40,777 nucleotides of DNA. It comes from Bacteroidota bacterium (GTDB lineage: Bacteria; Bacteroidota; Bacteroidia; Chitinophagales; Chitinophagaceae). A program made the position numbers and the translations under genes. Below, one piece after another: positions 1 through 8,244 of this stretch; the first letter of the stretch is position 1; each line of letters starts with the position of its first letter. Under the pieces are notes generated by a model. It did not search any database, was not told the DNA's origin, and saw only the letters and a list, made by a program, of their open reading frames with translations. The stretch lies in assembly GCA_022708055.1 (NCBI GenBank), contig JAKIZK010000007.1, positions 1 to 40,777 of the forward strand, read 5' to 3'.

Positions 1-1448
1 TTTTTTCTTCACGAGAGAAGATTTTGCAAATTCTTAAGCAAAATATTCATGGAGATAAAGAAAGGGGCTTAGCTCAGGCATTGTTGATTGGTTACAAAAA
101 CGATTTGGATCAATCATTGGTACAAGCCTATACCAATACCGGAGTAGTGCATATTATTGCTATTTCCGGTTTGCATCTGGGACTTATTTATTGGCTACTT
201 TCATTACTTACCAAGCCTTTAAAAAGGGAAAAACAATTCAAGTGGATAGCACCGGTTTTCATTATTACTGGACTTTGGTTGTTTGCACTACTGGCAGGTG
301 CACAGGCTTCTATTTTGCGTTCGGCAGTCATGTTTACCTGTATTGTTTTGGGACAAGCATTGGGCAGAACGAATAATTCTATCTATAATACATTGGCTAT
401 TTCAGCTTTGCTATTGTTATGTATCAATCCCTTTTGGTTGTGGGATGTCGGTTTTCAACTTTCCTACGCAGCTGTTTTAAGTATTGTTGTTTTTATGCGA
501 CCTATTTACAATTGGTTCTATTTTAAAAATAAAGCTATTGATTTTCTCTGGAAATTGAATGCTGTTACATTAGCGGCACAGGTTCTTACAGTACCACTTA
601 GTATTTATCATTTTCATCAGTTTCCCAATTATTTTTTAATTACGAATTTCCTCGCTGTACCAATTTCCAGTTTGATATTATTGGGCGAAATATTTCTATG
701 TGCAATTGCTTTTATCCCTGCTTTAGCCAATATAACAGGCAAAGTATTAACATGGCTTATCTCCATAATGAATGGTTGGATTGAAAAAATCAACGGCATC
801 TCTTATTCACTTTGGGATAGTTTGCATATTTCTTTGGCGCAAATGGTTTTATTGTTGGTTTGTATTGCCGGCCTTAGTTTTTGGTTGTTGGATAAATCTA
901 AAATTGGGCTAAAGACAGGATTGATTTCTCTTTTGTTTTTAGTTGTCTTGAGGTCAATAGATTTTTATAAAAGTAGCCGCCAGCAAAAAATTGTCGTGTA
1001 TAATGTGCCTCAGCATAAGGCCATTGATTTTATTGATGGTCGCAGGTATTTTTTTGAAGGCGACCCGGAACTGAGCAACGATGATTTTTTAAGAAATTTT
1101 CATCTAAAACCTTCAAGGATATTGCACAGAATAACTACTGCCCCTGATTTGAATTTCCTATTCAGAAAAGACAATATGGCTGATTTTTTGGGGAAGAAGA
1201 TATTAATGATAGACTCTTCAATTCAATATAAAAATTATGGGAACAGTCAAGAGATTGATTTAGCGATAGTTTCTAAAAACCCACGACTTTATTTTAGTCA
1301 GCTGGTTTCTACTTTTACGATTAAACAGGTGGTCTTTGATGCTTCATGCCCGGCTTGGAAACTTACATACTGGAAAAGAGACTGCGACTCATTGAAAATT
1401 CCCTGGTATGATGTAGCAGAAAAAGGAGCTTTTGTGATGAAGTTTTGA
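1..1448 (+). CDS. comEC: ComEC/Rec2-family competence membrane protein (5' truncated by window)
   Basis: This is the C-terminal part of a ComEC/Rec2-type integral membrane protein, the inner-membrane channel for DNA uptake. The frame is open from base 3 with no stop upstream, so the true start lies outside the window; the first possible start inside is a TTG at 24, which is unlikely to be used. The competence-domain signature HIIAISGLHLGL is visible near base 150, followed by about eight hydrophobic segments up to about base 960. The remaining 160 residues are soluble and lack a metallo-beta-lactamase HxHxDH motif, as is common for the shorter Bacteroidota versions. The 3' end carries the predicted purH promoter. 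The family call is firm; a role in natural transformation is inferred from the family only. Confidence 0.9.
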   Translation, partial: FSSREKILQILKQNIHGDKERGLAQALLIGYKNDLDQSLVQAYTNTGVVHIIAISGLHLGLIYWLLSLLTKPLKREKQFKWIAPVFIITGLWLFALLAGAQASILRSAVMFTCIVLGQALGRTNNSIYNTLAISALLLLCINPFWLWDVGFQLSYAAVLSIVVFMRPIYNWFYFKNKAIDFLWKLNAVTLAAQVLTVPLSIYHFHQFPNYFLITNFLAVPISSLILLGEIFLCAIAFIPALANITGKVLTWLISIMNGWIEKINGISYSLWDSLHISLAQMVLLLVCIAGLSFWLLDKSKIGLKTGLISLLFLVVLRSIDFYKSSRQQKIVVYNVPQHKAIDFIDGRRYFFEGDPELSNDDFLRNFHLKPSRILHRITTAPDLNFLFRKDNMADFLGKKILMIDSSIQYKNYGNSQEIDLAIVSKNPRLYFSQLVSTFTIKQVVFDASCPAWKLTYWKRDCDSLKIPWYDVAEKGAFVMKF

Positions 1449-1461
1449 AACACTATTTTTG
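1431..1461 (+). promoter_or_regulatory. predicted purH promoter (Bacteroidota -33/-7 type)
   Basis: TTTG at 1431-1434 and TATTTTTG at 1454-1461 are separated by 19 bases. This fits the Bacteroidota TTTG - about 19 - TAnnTTTG pattern. The -33 element lies inside the end of comEC. Transcription should begin near 1466-1470, about 60 bases before purH, right at an 8-bp inverted repeat. Confidence 0.55.
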
Positions 1462-1467
1462 CCTGCT

Positions 1468-1486
1468 TTTGAAAGCGACTTTCAAA
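1468..1486 (+). repeat. inverted repeat in purH leader
   Basis: A perfect 8-bp inverted repeat TTTGAAAG-CGA-CTTTCAAA sits at the predicted transcription start of purH. No T-tract follows, so it is not a standard terminator for comEC. It could be an operator or a 5'-end stem-loop. Confidence 0.5.
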
Positions 1487-1529
1487 TGTCATTCCTGCCG
1501 GTTGCTACCATTTCTAAAATAATGATGTT

Positions 1530-3041
1530 ATGAACAAGAAGATTCAGTCTGCTCTTATTTCGGTTTTTTATAAAGATGGATTAGAGCCCCTGGTGAAAAC
1601 TTTAACTCAGTATGGCGTTACCATTTACTCCACAGGCGGAACGCAATCGTTTATTGAAGGGCTAGGCATAAAAGTAATACCTGTTGAAAGTCTTACAACA
1701 TATCCTTCTATTTTGGGCGGTAGAGTAAAAACATTGCACCCATCCGTTTTTGGTGGCATTCTGGGAAGACGTGATGATGAAACCCATTTGTCGGAAATGA
1801 AGCAGTTTCAAATACCCGAAATAGATTTGGTAATTGTGGATTTATATCCTTTTGAGGAAACGGTGGCTTCTACAAAGGATGAAAAACTGATAATAGAAAA
1901 AATTGACATAGGTGGGCCTTCTATGATCAGAGGAGCCGCTAAAAATCATCGGGATGTTGTAGTGGTGGCAAACAAAAACGACTACACCTTGCTTGAAAGT
2001 GTTTTAACAGAACAGCAATGTACAACAAGTATGGAGCAAAGGAGAATGTTTGCCATAAAAGCATTTGATGTTTGTACAGCTTATGATACTGCTATATCCA
2101 ATTACTTCCACCAGTTGGAATCTGTCACACCATTTAATAAGCAACAAAGAGCGCTGAGATATGGAGAAAATCCGCACCAGCAAGCAAACTTTTTTGGAAA
2201 TCTGGATGAAGTTTTTGAACAATTACATGGTAAGGAGCTTTCGTATAACAATCTGGTTGATGTAGATGCTGCTGTTCAATTAATCAGTGAATTTCAAAAA
2301 ACCACTTTCGCTATTATCAAGCATACTAACGTGTGTGGCATTGCCGAAAGGAATTCGGTTTTAGAAGCATGGCAGTCAGCACTTTCCGGCGATCCTGAAT
2401 CTGCCTTTGGTGGTGTACTTATTTGCAACGATACCATTGATCTTGCGACAGCCACAGCCATCAATGAAATATTTTTTGAAGTATTGATAGCGCCTTCATT
2501 GAGTGAGGATGCGCTTACTGTTTTAAAATCAAAAAAGAATCGGATACTGCTAAAGCTAAAGAAAGAGACTGCAGAAATAAAGGCTGTAATGCAGCGTTCT
2601 TTATTGAATGGTGTACTAATGCAGGAGACAGATAAAGGCAACTATGCCGAATGGAAAGAAGCCGGTGGCAGGCCCGCAACGGAAGCAGAGAAAGAAGATT
2701 TACAGTTTGCCAATTTGGTGTGCAAGCATTTAAAATCAAATGCCATCGCACTGGTAAAGCATAAACAACTAATAGGGAAGGGCTGTGGGCAAACCAGTCG
2801 TATAGATTCGCTTCGTCAGGCAATAGAAAAGGCAAATCAGTTTCAATTTGATTTGAGGGGAGCTGTTATGGCCAGCGATGCTTTTTTCCCTTTCAGCGAT
2901 TGTGTACAGAAGGGATATGATGCAGGAATTACGGCATTCATACAGCCCGGCGGCTCCATCAGAGATAATGATTCAATTGAGTTTTGCAAAGAGAAAAATC
3001 TGGCTATTGTGATAACCGGTTTGCGACATTTCAAACATTAG
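1530..3041 (+). CDS. purH: bifunctional AICAR formyltransferase / IMP cyclohydrolase
   Basis: PurH catalyses the last two steps of de novo purine synthesis in the cytoplasm: 10-formyl-THF-dependent formylation of AICAR, then cyclisation of FAICAR to IMP. The N-terminal MGS-like cyclohydrolase domain covers roughly residues 1-130, with KTLHPS at 67-72. The transformylase domain follows, with RYGENPHQ at 210-217, KHTNVCG at 264-270, DPESAFGG at 288-295, MASDAFFPFSD and IQPGGSIRD near the C-terminus. The usual KHxNPCG reads KHTNVCG here, with the catalytic Lys and His kept. At 503 residues it is slightly shorter than the roughly 530-residue E. coli enzyme. The gene stands alone between comEC and a permease with no other pur genes nearby, and has its own predicted promoter. 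Confidence 0.97.
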   Translation: MNKKIQSALISVFYKDGLEPLVKTLTQYGVTIYSTGGTQSFIEGLGIKVIPVESLTTYPSILGGRVKTLHPSVFGGILGRRDDETHLSEMKQFQIPEIDLVIVDLYPFEETVASTKDEKLIIEKIDIGGPSMIRGAAKNHRDVVVVANKNDYTLLESVLTEQQCTTSMEQRRMFAIKAFDVCTAYDTAISNYFHQLESVTPFNKQQRALRYGENPHQQANFFGNLDEVFEQLHGKELSYNNLVDVDAAVQLISEFQKTTFAIIKHTNVCGIAERNSVLEAWQSALSGDPESAFGGVLICNDTIDLATATAINEIFFEVLIAPSLSEDALTVLKSKKNRILLKLKKETAEIKAVMQRSLLNGVLMQETDKGNYAEWKEAGGRPATEAEKEDLQFANLVCKHLKSNAIALVKHKQLIGKGCGQTSRIDSLRQAIEKANQFQFDLRGAVMASDAFFPFSDCVQKGYDAGITAFIQPGGSIRDNDSIEFCKEKNLAIVITGLRHFKH

Positions 3042-3080
3042 CAGATATTTGGTTGTTGATTTCAATAGAGGAGGACAGCA

Positions 3081-3116
3081 ATGTTATCGGATTTTTTTGA
3101 AGAACCTTTATTATGA
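3081..3116 (+). CDS. 11-codon upstream ORF ahead of the EamA permease
   Basis: ATG at 3081 opens an 11-codon frame (MLSDFFEEPLL) whose TGA stop at 3114-3116 overlaps the ATG of the permease at 3113 (ATGA). A strong Shine-Dalgarno GAGGAGG (3068-3074) lies six bases upstream, unusual in this phylum where start sites rarely carry one. The arrangement is the classic geometry for translational coupling. No database-recognisable product is expected. Whether it is translated is an inference. Confidence 0.4.
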   Translation: MLSDFFEEPLL

Positions 3117-4129
3117 ATATTTTTGATTTTCATAAAACCATTATTAATACTTCAACCGATTATTTAAAAAAAATATCGGCTTTCAATCCGCTTACCATTC
3201 ATAAAAAGGGGACAAAGGCCAAAGCCTTTTTTGCATTAACGCTGGTATGTATTTTTTGGGGAACTACCTGGGTGGCTTCTAAGCAAGGTGTAAAGGGTAT
3301 GCCGGCACTACAAATGGCAGGCATCCGTCAGTTTATTGCAGGAATCATTTATATTGGGTATTTTATTTATAAGAAAGCGCCTTTTCCAAAAGGCAAAGAA
3401 TGGATACCTGTAATTATTCTTAGCATATTGAATTTTATTTTGAGCAATGGTCTCAGCACATTGGCACTTGAATATCATGTAACTGCCGGACTGGCTGCTA
3501 TTATTGGTGCCATCTTCCCATTATGGTTGGTGGTTATTGGTTTGTTTGCATCCAAAGAAAAAATGCCTGCACTTGCTATTGTTGGTTTAATACTTGGGTT
3601 TGCAGGCGTATGTATCATTTTTGCGGAGCATCTACACGATTTTGGAAATCCCGCATTTCGGTTGGGTATTTTATTTTCATTGCTGGCCACCTGGACATGG
3701 GCCTTTGCTACTTTATACACAAAAAAACAGGCAGCAAGTTTTAATCCCTATTTCAGCTTGGGATTGCAAATGGCAATAGCCGGTGTTGCACTATTTTCTT
3801 TCACACATGTAAATGGAACTGCTATTTCACTGCGAGTCATTCCATGGGAATCATGGGCATCCATTGCTTTTCTAGTCATTTTTGGATCTTTGATAGCATT
3901 TGTTTGTTATTTATATGCACTTCAAAAACTACCTACCGAACAGGCTTCTTTGTATGCATATGTAAACCCAATGGTTGCAGTACTATGCGGCTCACTTTTT
4001 TTTAATGACCCTATTACAATTTATATTACCATTGGAGGGATTGTTACACTTATAGGAGTTTATTTGGTTAATAAAGCTTTTAAATCTAATGTACCTGCGC
4101 CCGAGCAGCCTGAAGCAGAAGGCGTTTAA
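3113..4129 (+). CDS. EamA/DMT-superfamily transporter
   Basis: An inner-membrane permease of the drug/metabolite transporter superfamily, with two EamA repeats of five helices each. After a soluble N-terminal extension of about 35 residues come ten hydrophobic stretches, the first beginning near FFALTLVCIFWGTTW, a typical EamA opening. The second repeat begins near residue 190 and ends with a helix before a Pro/Glu-rich tail (PAPEQPEAEGV). The substrate cannot be read from sequence; amino-acid or metabolite export is common in the family. The start overlaps the stop of an 11-codon upstream ORF. The stop codon shares two bases with that of the opposite-strand deacetylase-like gene, so the two converge with no intergenic space and no visible terminator between them. 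Confidence 0.92.
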   Translation: MNIFDFHKTIINTSTDYLKKISAFNPLTIHKKGTKAKAFFALTLVCIFWGTTWVASKQGVKGMPALQMAGIRQFIAGIIYIGYFIYKKAPFPKGKEWIPVIILSILNFILSNGLSTLALEYHVTAGLAAIIGAIFPLWLVVIGLFASKEKMPALAIVGLILGFAGVCIIFAEHLHDFGNPAFRLGILFSLLATWTWAFATLYTKKQAASFNPYFSLGLQMAIAGVALFSFTHVNGTAISLRVIPWESWASIAFLVIFGSLIAFVCYLYALQKLPTEQASLYAYVNPMVAVLCGSLFFNDPITIYITIGGIVTLIGVYLVNKAFKSNVPAPEQPEAEGV

Positions 4130-5433
4130 GATTTAATTTCTTTTACAAAGTTTTCATATACATCACGCCAGCCTTCAAATTTTTTATCAGTACCCAAAAA
4201 TGTATTGTGCCAGATGGTGATAAAACGGCCTTCAATTTTTTTTACAATTTGGTAATAGGCCATCATTTCTTTCAAAGCATCATGAGTAGATTGTTTTTGC
4301 TCATAAAAGGAATTAGCTTCCATAAAACAAAAAGGATGTAATCGCAAAGTTGTAATGGATTCATTTTCTAAATCGTACCAAAAAAAGGAGGAGGCTACCG
4401 AAGCCCGAAAGCCGTTGATACTGCCATAGCCCATTGAATAATCATCAGTAATTCCGTTTATTATTAATAGCCTGAATGTGTGTGGTAGCGAAAAACGTAT
4501 AAAATGTTGTCTGGAGTCATATATTTCTTGATTGGCAATTTTTTTTAGACTTTCAAGTTCTTTCTTGAGTAATAAAACATTATCGCCCGATTGCCACGAA
4601 GGGTGAATGCCGATTGAATATTTTTCGGAATGTTGTTTTATTAAATTTTGAAAGGCGGGCTGGTTGGGTAATATATTTTTATCATATCTCCCATTTTGAT
4701 TTGCCACCAGAAAAAAATATTTTGGATGCAGTTGATATTGTTGATGCAAATGATCCATCCATTCATAAACATCAAAAGGATCGTTTTGCTTTTGATTTAG
4801 TACTTTAAGCCGAAGTGAAATTTGTTTAAAATTTCCTGTAAACAAATCTTTTACAATTGCTCCAAATGTTCTCAATAGTGATTTATGCTTAAAAGAATAA
4901 GCTTCATCTATATCATAAGTGGGCAACCACTCAAACATTTTTTTAGCAGGTTGAAATCTGCTGTCTTTTAATTGCAATATTTGACTAAAGCTCAAAAGCC
5001 ATTCATTGATGATTGGGCGGTGCAAAAATTGTTCTTTGTAAGCCAGGGCATTTTCGTGTGCAAAGCGGCCATACATATCCTTTTGATGTGGCAGGTATTC
5101 TTCATACCGGCTCAGTAAATAAAAAGATGCTGCTGCTATATCAAAAGCAATATCTCCTTCGGTTTTAAAAAATACTTTTAGATCGTTCCATTGAAAGCAT
5201 TGTATTTCTTGTTGTTGAATATTGGTTTCAAACAAAAGACCATGTGGCTTTATCCAACATTCATTTTGTTGTATTCTTTGCTGGCTATAATTGATGCATA
5301 AACCTGTATGTGTTGCAAATTCATTTTTATCAGTAGTGATATGTACATCCTTGCCCGTAAGCTCGTGGCTGATAAAGTTCCAGATATATAACAGACGGGG
5401 TGTTATGTGTGTTGCGTAAACAATCACAAGCAA
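4126..5433 (-). CDS. polysaccharide deacetylase-like protein (DUF7033-type)
   Basis: 435 residues resembling Bacteroidota proteins annotated as polysaccharide deacetylase family with an N-terminal DUF7033-like region. A PTYDID stretch at about 171-176 takes the place of the NodB TFDD motif, and GIHPSW (His277) resembles a later NodB strand. I cannot see a full HxxxH metal site, so catalytic activity is uncertain. There is no signal peptide. It is the last gene of a three-gene minus-strand operon, six bases after lutB. By family, a carbohydrate N- or O-deacetylase-like fold; its actual substrate and any link to lactate oxidation are unknown. Confidence 0.7.
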   Translation of the reverse strand: MLVIVYATHITPRLLYIWNFISHELTGKDVHITTDKNEFATHTGLCINYSQQRIQQNECWIKPHGLLFETNIQQQEIQCFQWNDLKVFFKTEGDIAFDIAAASFYLLSRYEEYLPHQKDMYGRFAHENALAYKEQFLHRPIINEWLLSFSQILQLKDSRFQPAKKMFEWLPTYDIDEAYSFKHKSLLRTFGAIVKDLFTGNFKQISLRLKVLNQKQNDPFDVYEWMDHLHQQYQLHPKYFFLVANQNGRYDKNILPNQPAFQNLIKQHSEKYSIGIHPSWQSGDNVLLLKKELESLKKIANQEIYDSRQHFIRFSLPHTFRLLIINGITDDYSMGYGSINGFRASVASSFFWYDLENESITTLRLHPFCFMEANSFYEQKQSTHDALKEMMAYYQIVKKIEGRFITIWHNTFLGTDKKFEGWRDVYENFVKEIKS

Positions 5434-5439
5434 TGCTGT

Positions 5440-6819
5440 TTAACGGTTGCCATATTTTTCACGCCAAAGTTGGTTGAATGATTTTTTTGGAAAATCCAAT
5501 TTGCCTCTGTGCGCAGTCCATCCTTTTACAAGTGTATTTACAATCCAACCTTTGGTACTGCCGCCGGCCATATTCATCCATTTTCTTCGCAACATTCCTT
5601 GCTTCCACATTTTCCAGGCCATGCGTTCATTGAAGTTGCTATATCCTTTTTCTACCGATTCCTTTCTGTTTTCCAACAGCAATTCGTGTAGGTTGATTTT
5701 TACAGCACATACTTCCGTACAATTGCCACAAAGTGAAGAGGCATAACTTAAATGTTTCCATTCACCTAAATCTTTCATTTGAGGTGTAATGATGGAGCCT
5801 ATGGGGCCGCTATAAGTGGTGCCATAGCTGTGACCTCCAATATTTTTATAAACAGGGCAAGCGTTTAAGCAAGCACCACAGCGAATACAGTATAAGCTTT
5901 CTCTTTGTTTTTCATTGGCAAGAATATTCGTTCTGCCATTATCAAGCAGGATTACATACATATCATCGGGGCCATCGGTTTCTCCCTCCTTACGGGGCCC
6001 GGTGATGATGGTATTATAAACAGTAACTTTTTGTCCGGTACCAAAGGTGGCAAGCAGCGGCCAAAACAATGCGAGGTCAGTCATTGAAGGAATGATTTTT
6101 TCAATGCCTACGATTACGATATGTGTTTTGGGTAGTGCGCAGCTCAGTCTTGCATTGCCTTCATTCTCTGTAACGGCTATGCCACCAATATCTGCAATAA
6201 TAAAATTAGCGCCGGTAATGCCTACTTCCGCTTGCACATATTTTTGACGAAGTTCTTTTCTCGCAGTCAGTGTTAATTCTTCAGGTGTTGCTTTTGGGTC
6301 GGTGCCCAGTGTCTCAGCAAAAAGCTTTGCCACATCTTCCTTGCTTTTGTGCATGGCCGGTGTTACAATATGATAAGGGGGTTCGCCATCTAATTGTTGT
6401 ATGTATTCGCCCAAATCTGTTTCTACACTTTCTATTCCGTTTTTTTCAAGAAAAGCATTCAGGTGAATTTCTTCAGTCACCATGCTTTTACTTTTTACTA
6501 CCATTTTACATTGCTTCTCTTCGCAAATTTGTTTGATAGCCTCCAATGCCTGATTAGTATCTTCCGCCCAAATGACTTTGGCGCCTCTTTTTGAAATAGT
6601 TGCTTCAAAGTGTTCCAGTTGTTTATCGAGAGATTCAATAGCACGCCACTTCAGATTTTTAGCTTTTTCTCGTATCAGATGTTCATCTGTAAACTGTTGT
6701 TTGCCTTGAGGCACTACTGCATTGTATTTGCCGATGTTGAAATTTATCTTTCTCCGGTGTTCTTTATCGGCTGCTTTAATTGTGCTTTTGGCTATAAAAT
6801 TTAAAGATGCTTCAATCAT
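5440..6819 (-). CDS. lutB: LutB/LldF-type iron-sulfur protein of L-lactate oxidation
   Basis: A cytoplasmic LUD-domain protein (about residues 60-290) fused to a bacterial ferredoxin-like module with two 4Fe-4S motifs. These are C311-x2-C314-x2-C317-x3-C321-P and C364-x2-C367-x3-C371, followed by a C-terminal helical tail. LutB works with LutA and LutC to oxidise L-lactate to pyruvate; neither partner is in this window. Its start overlaps the DUF3109 stop by four bases (ATGA), indicating co-transcription and translational coupling. The 459-residue length fits the family. A different 2-hydroxyacid substrate remains possible, since LUD proteins are diverse. Confidence 0.88.
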   Translation of the reverse strand: MIEASLNFIAKSTIKAADKEHRRKINFNIGKYNAVVPQGKQQFTDEHLIREKAKNLKWRAIESLDKQLEHFEATISKRGAKVIWAEDTNQALEAIKQICEEKQCKMVVKSKSMVTEEIHLNAFLEKNGIESVETDLGEYIQQLDGEPPYHIVTPAMHKSKEDVAKLFAETLGTDPKATPEELTLTARKELRQKYVQAEVGITGANFIIADIGGIAVTENEGNARLSCALPKTHIVIVGIEKIIPSMTDLALFWPLLATFGTGQKVTVYNTIITGPRKEGETDGPDDMYVILLDNGRTNILANEKQRESLYCIRCGACLNACPVYKNIGGHSYGTTYSGPIGSIITPQMKDLGEWKHLSYASSLCGNCTEVCAVKINLHELLLENRKESVEKGYSNFNERMAWKMWKQGMLRRKWMNMAGGSTKGWIVNTLVKGWTAHRGKLDFPKKSFNQLWREKYGNR

Positions 6820-7421
6820 TTTACATGTTGCTTTTCTGGTTTATTATGCATGGTGGCCGCTTTTGCAAGCGCTTTATAAAAATCTTTTCCAAACCTTCTT
6901 TCCAATGGCTCTTTCAAAAATTCATAAACCGGTACTTCTAATTTTTTACCCAGTGCACAGGCCGGATTGCAAAGTTTCTCTCTGGCTTCATAGTTGAGGC
7001 GGTGTGGCATTCCTTTTTTTCCGGGATATTCTATTATGGGAAACAAATGACAACTGATGGGTTTTTTCCAGGGGATGATGCCGTCATAATAAGCCTGTTC
7101 AAATGCACATTTTATTATCCCTTTCTCATCTCGAAAACCATAAACGCAAAGTTCTTTATCGTCAGGATTGGTAGGTGTTACCCAGCCAAATTCTTTATGG
7201 TATTCATATTTACCTTTTTTTTCTACTACATTCAGTGAAGCCTGATTCATATAAGACTTTATCTTTTCAAAATAGGCGAGTACAAGATCCAGTTCTTCGT
7301 CTGTAAGTGGGGCGCCTGCATCACCATCTTCACAACAGCCACCTTTACATTTAGCAAGATCGCATACAAATTTTTTTTCTGCTATTTCGTCGCTTATTAA
7401 AATATTGTCAACTACTATCAT
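6816..7421 (-). CDS. DUF3109 family cysteine-rich protein
   Basis: A 201-residue protein with the DUF3109 hallmark cysteines: C20, C25 and the pair C29-C30 in the N-terminal CDLAKCKGGCC segment, then C92, C105 and C124 in PISCHLFPI. The pattern recalls YkgJ/Fe-S or zinc-binding small proteins. No biochemical role is established to my knowledge. It is the first gene of the operon with lutB and the deacetylase-like gene, which would fit a role in assembling or protecting an Fe-S protein; that is inference. A well-matched promoter lies immediately upstream, with its -7 box only five bases from the ATG, so the mRNA may be leaderless. The start is supported by the family's usual N-terminus. Confidence 0.88.
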   Translation of the reverse strand: MIVVDNILISDEIAEKKFVCDLAKCKGGCCEDGDAGAPLTDEELDLVLAYFEKIKSYMNQASLNVVEKKGKYEYHKEFGWVTPTNPDDKELCVYGFRDEKGIIKCAFEQAYYDGIIPWKKPISCHLFPIIEYPGKKGMPHRLNYEAREKLCNPACALGKKLEVPVYEFLKEPLERRFGKDFYKALAKAATMHNKPEKQHVK

Positions 7422-7426
7422 AGCAT

Positions 7427-7457
7427 CAAAGGTAGGTTATCGACCTCCTTTAACAAA
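7427..7457 (-). promoter_or_regulatory. promoter of the DUF3109-lutB operon
   Basis: Read on the minus strand, TTTG (complement of 7454-7457) is followed after 19 bases by TACCTTTG (complement of 7427-7434), an exact TAnnTTTG box. Only five bases separate the box from the DUF3109 ATG, so transcription would start at or next to the start codon. Confidence 0.6.
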
Positions 7458-7528
7458 TATCTAACGGATAGATTGTATGGAGTTTATTGGGTTGGCTCAT
7501 CATGGGTTCATCACCCAAACCGGCATAT

Positions 7529-8203
7529 ATGCAAAATACCCGAATCAACACGCTACAAAAATCAGTAAAGGTTTTTTCTCAAATGTTTTTTTGGGTGCCG
7601 GTAGTGGGCTTTAGTCTGCTGCTCATCTATAATACCATTCCCTATTTCAGTTTTGAAAAGGATTTTAGATTTATCTCCGAAAGAAGTTTTTTATTTGAGA
7701 GTCATTTTTACAACCTGAGCTTTTATGTGCATATAGCAGCCGGTGCTTTATGTATTGGCGCAGCGTTGATACAGTTCTCAAGATATATATTGAAAAAGTC
7801 AAAAGCGATTCATCGTATTTCCGGGAAGTTGTATGTATTTGTTGTATTATTTCTGGGTGCACCTACAGGATTGTTTATGTCCTTTTTTGCAAAAGGTAGT
7901 TTTTGGGAGCGGGCCTTATTTATGTTTATGGCTTGCTGGTGGTTTGTAACCACTTTATACGGACTTAGTACTATTCGTAAGAAAAATATTATTGCTCATA
8001 AAATATGGATGATGCGCAGCTATGCCATGGCAATGACGGCTGTTACTTTCCGTGTTTATCATTTATTGTTTTATATGCTGGGCTGGGGGCATTTGCAGAA
8101 TTATGAAATTTCTCTGTGGATCAGTGTCATTGGCAATATGCTTTTTGCAGAATGGATTGTATGGAAACAGAGTAGGCATTATTTAAAATCATTTGCAGTT
8201 TGA
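7529..8203 (+). CDS. DUF2306-type membrane protein
   Basis: A polytopic inner-membrane protein of about 224 residues with six or so hydrophobic helices. The family signature regions are visible: YVHIAAGALCIGAALIQF, a HRISGKLYV segment, and IIAHKIWMMRSYAM with a following arginine (TFRVYH). These conserved His/Arg positions are typical of DUF2306 proteins, whose function is unknown. The frame opens further upstream at a TTG (7487) and an ATG (7502), but the ATG at 7529 gives the more natural start just before the first helix; this choice is tentative. It is divergent from the DUF3109 operon and followed 41 bases later by a small basic protein on the same strand. Confidence 0.78.
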   Translation: MQNTRINTLQKSVKVFSQMFFWVPVVGFSLLLIYNTIPYFSFEKDFRFISERSFLFESHFYNLSFYVHIAAGALCIGAALIQFSRYILKKSKAIHRISGKLYVFVVLFLGAPTGLFMSFFAKGSFWERALFMFMACWWFVTTLYGLSTIRKKNIIAHKIWMMRSYAMAMTAVTFRVYHLLFYMLGWGHLQNYEISLWISVIGNMLFAEWIVWKQSRHYLKSFAV

Positions 8204-8244
8204 GTTATTATTCATTCTATTCATCATAAAATAAAACCACAATT

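Noticed and set aside
264-300. Possible loss of purH activity from the KHTNVCG variant (residues 264-270 of PurH)
   Set aside because: The catalytic Lys and His are kept and the Pro position is known to vary in this phylum, so there is no reason to call it inactive. The positions given are residue-based, not base coordinates.
7443-7451. AAAGGAGGT on the minus strand, a near-perfect Shine-Dalgarno before DUF3109
   Set aside because: It is over 20 bases from the ATG and lies between the -33 and -7 promoter elements, so it should not be transcribed from that promoter.
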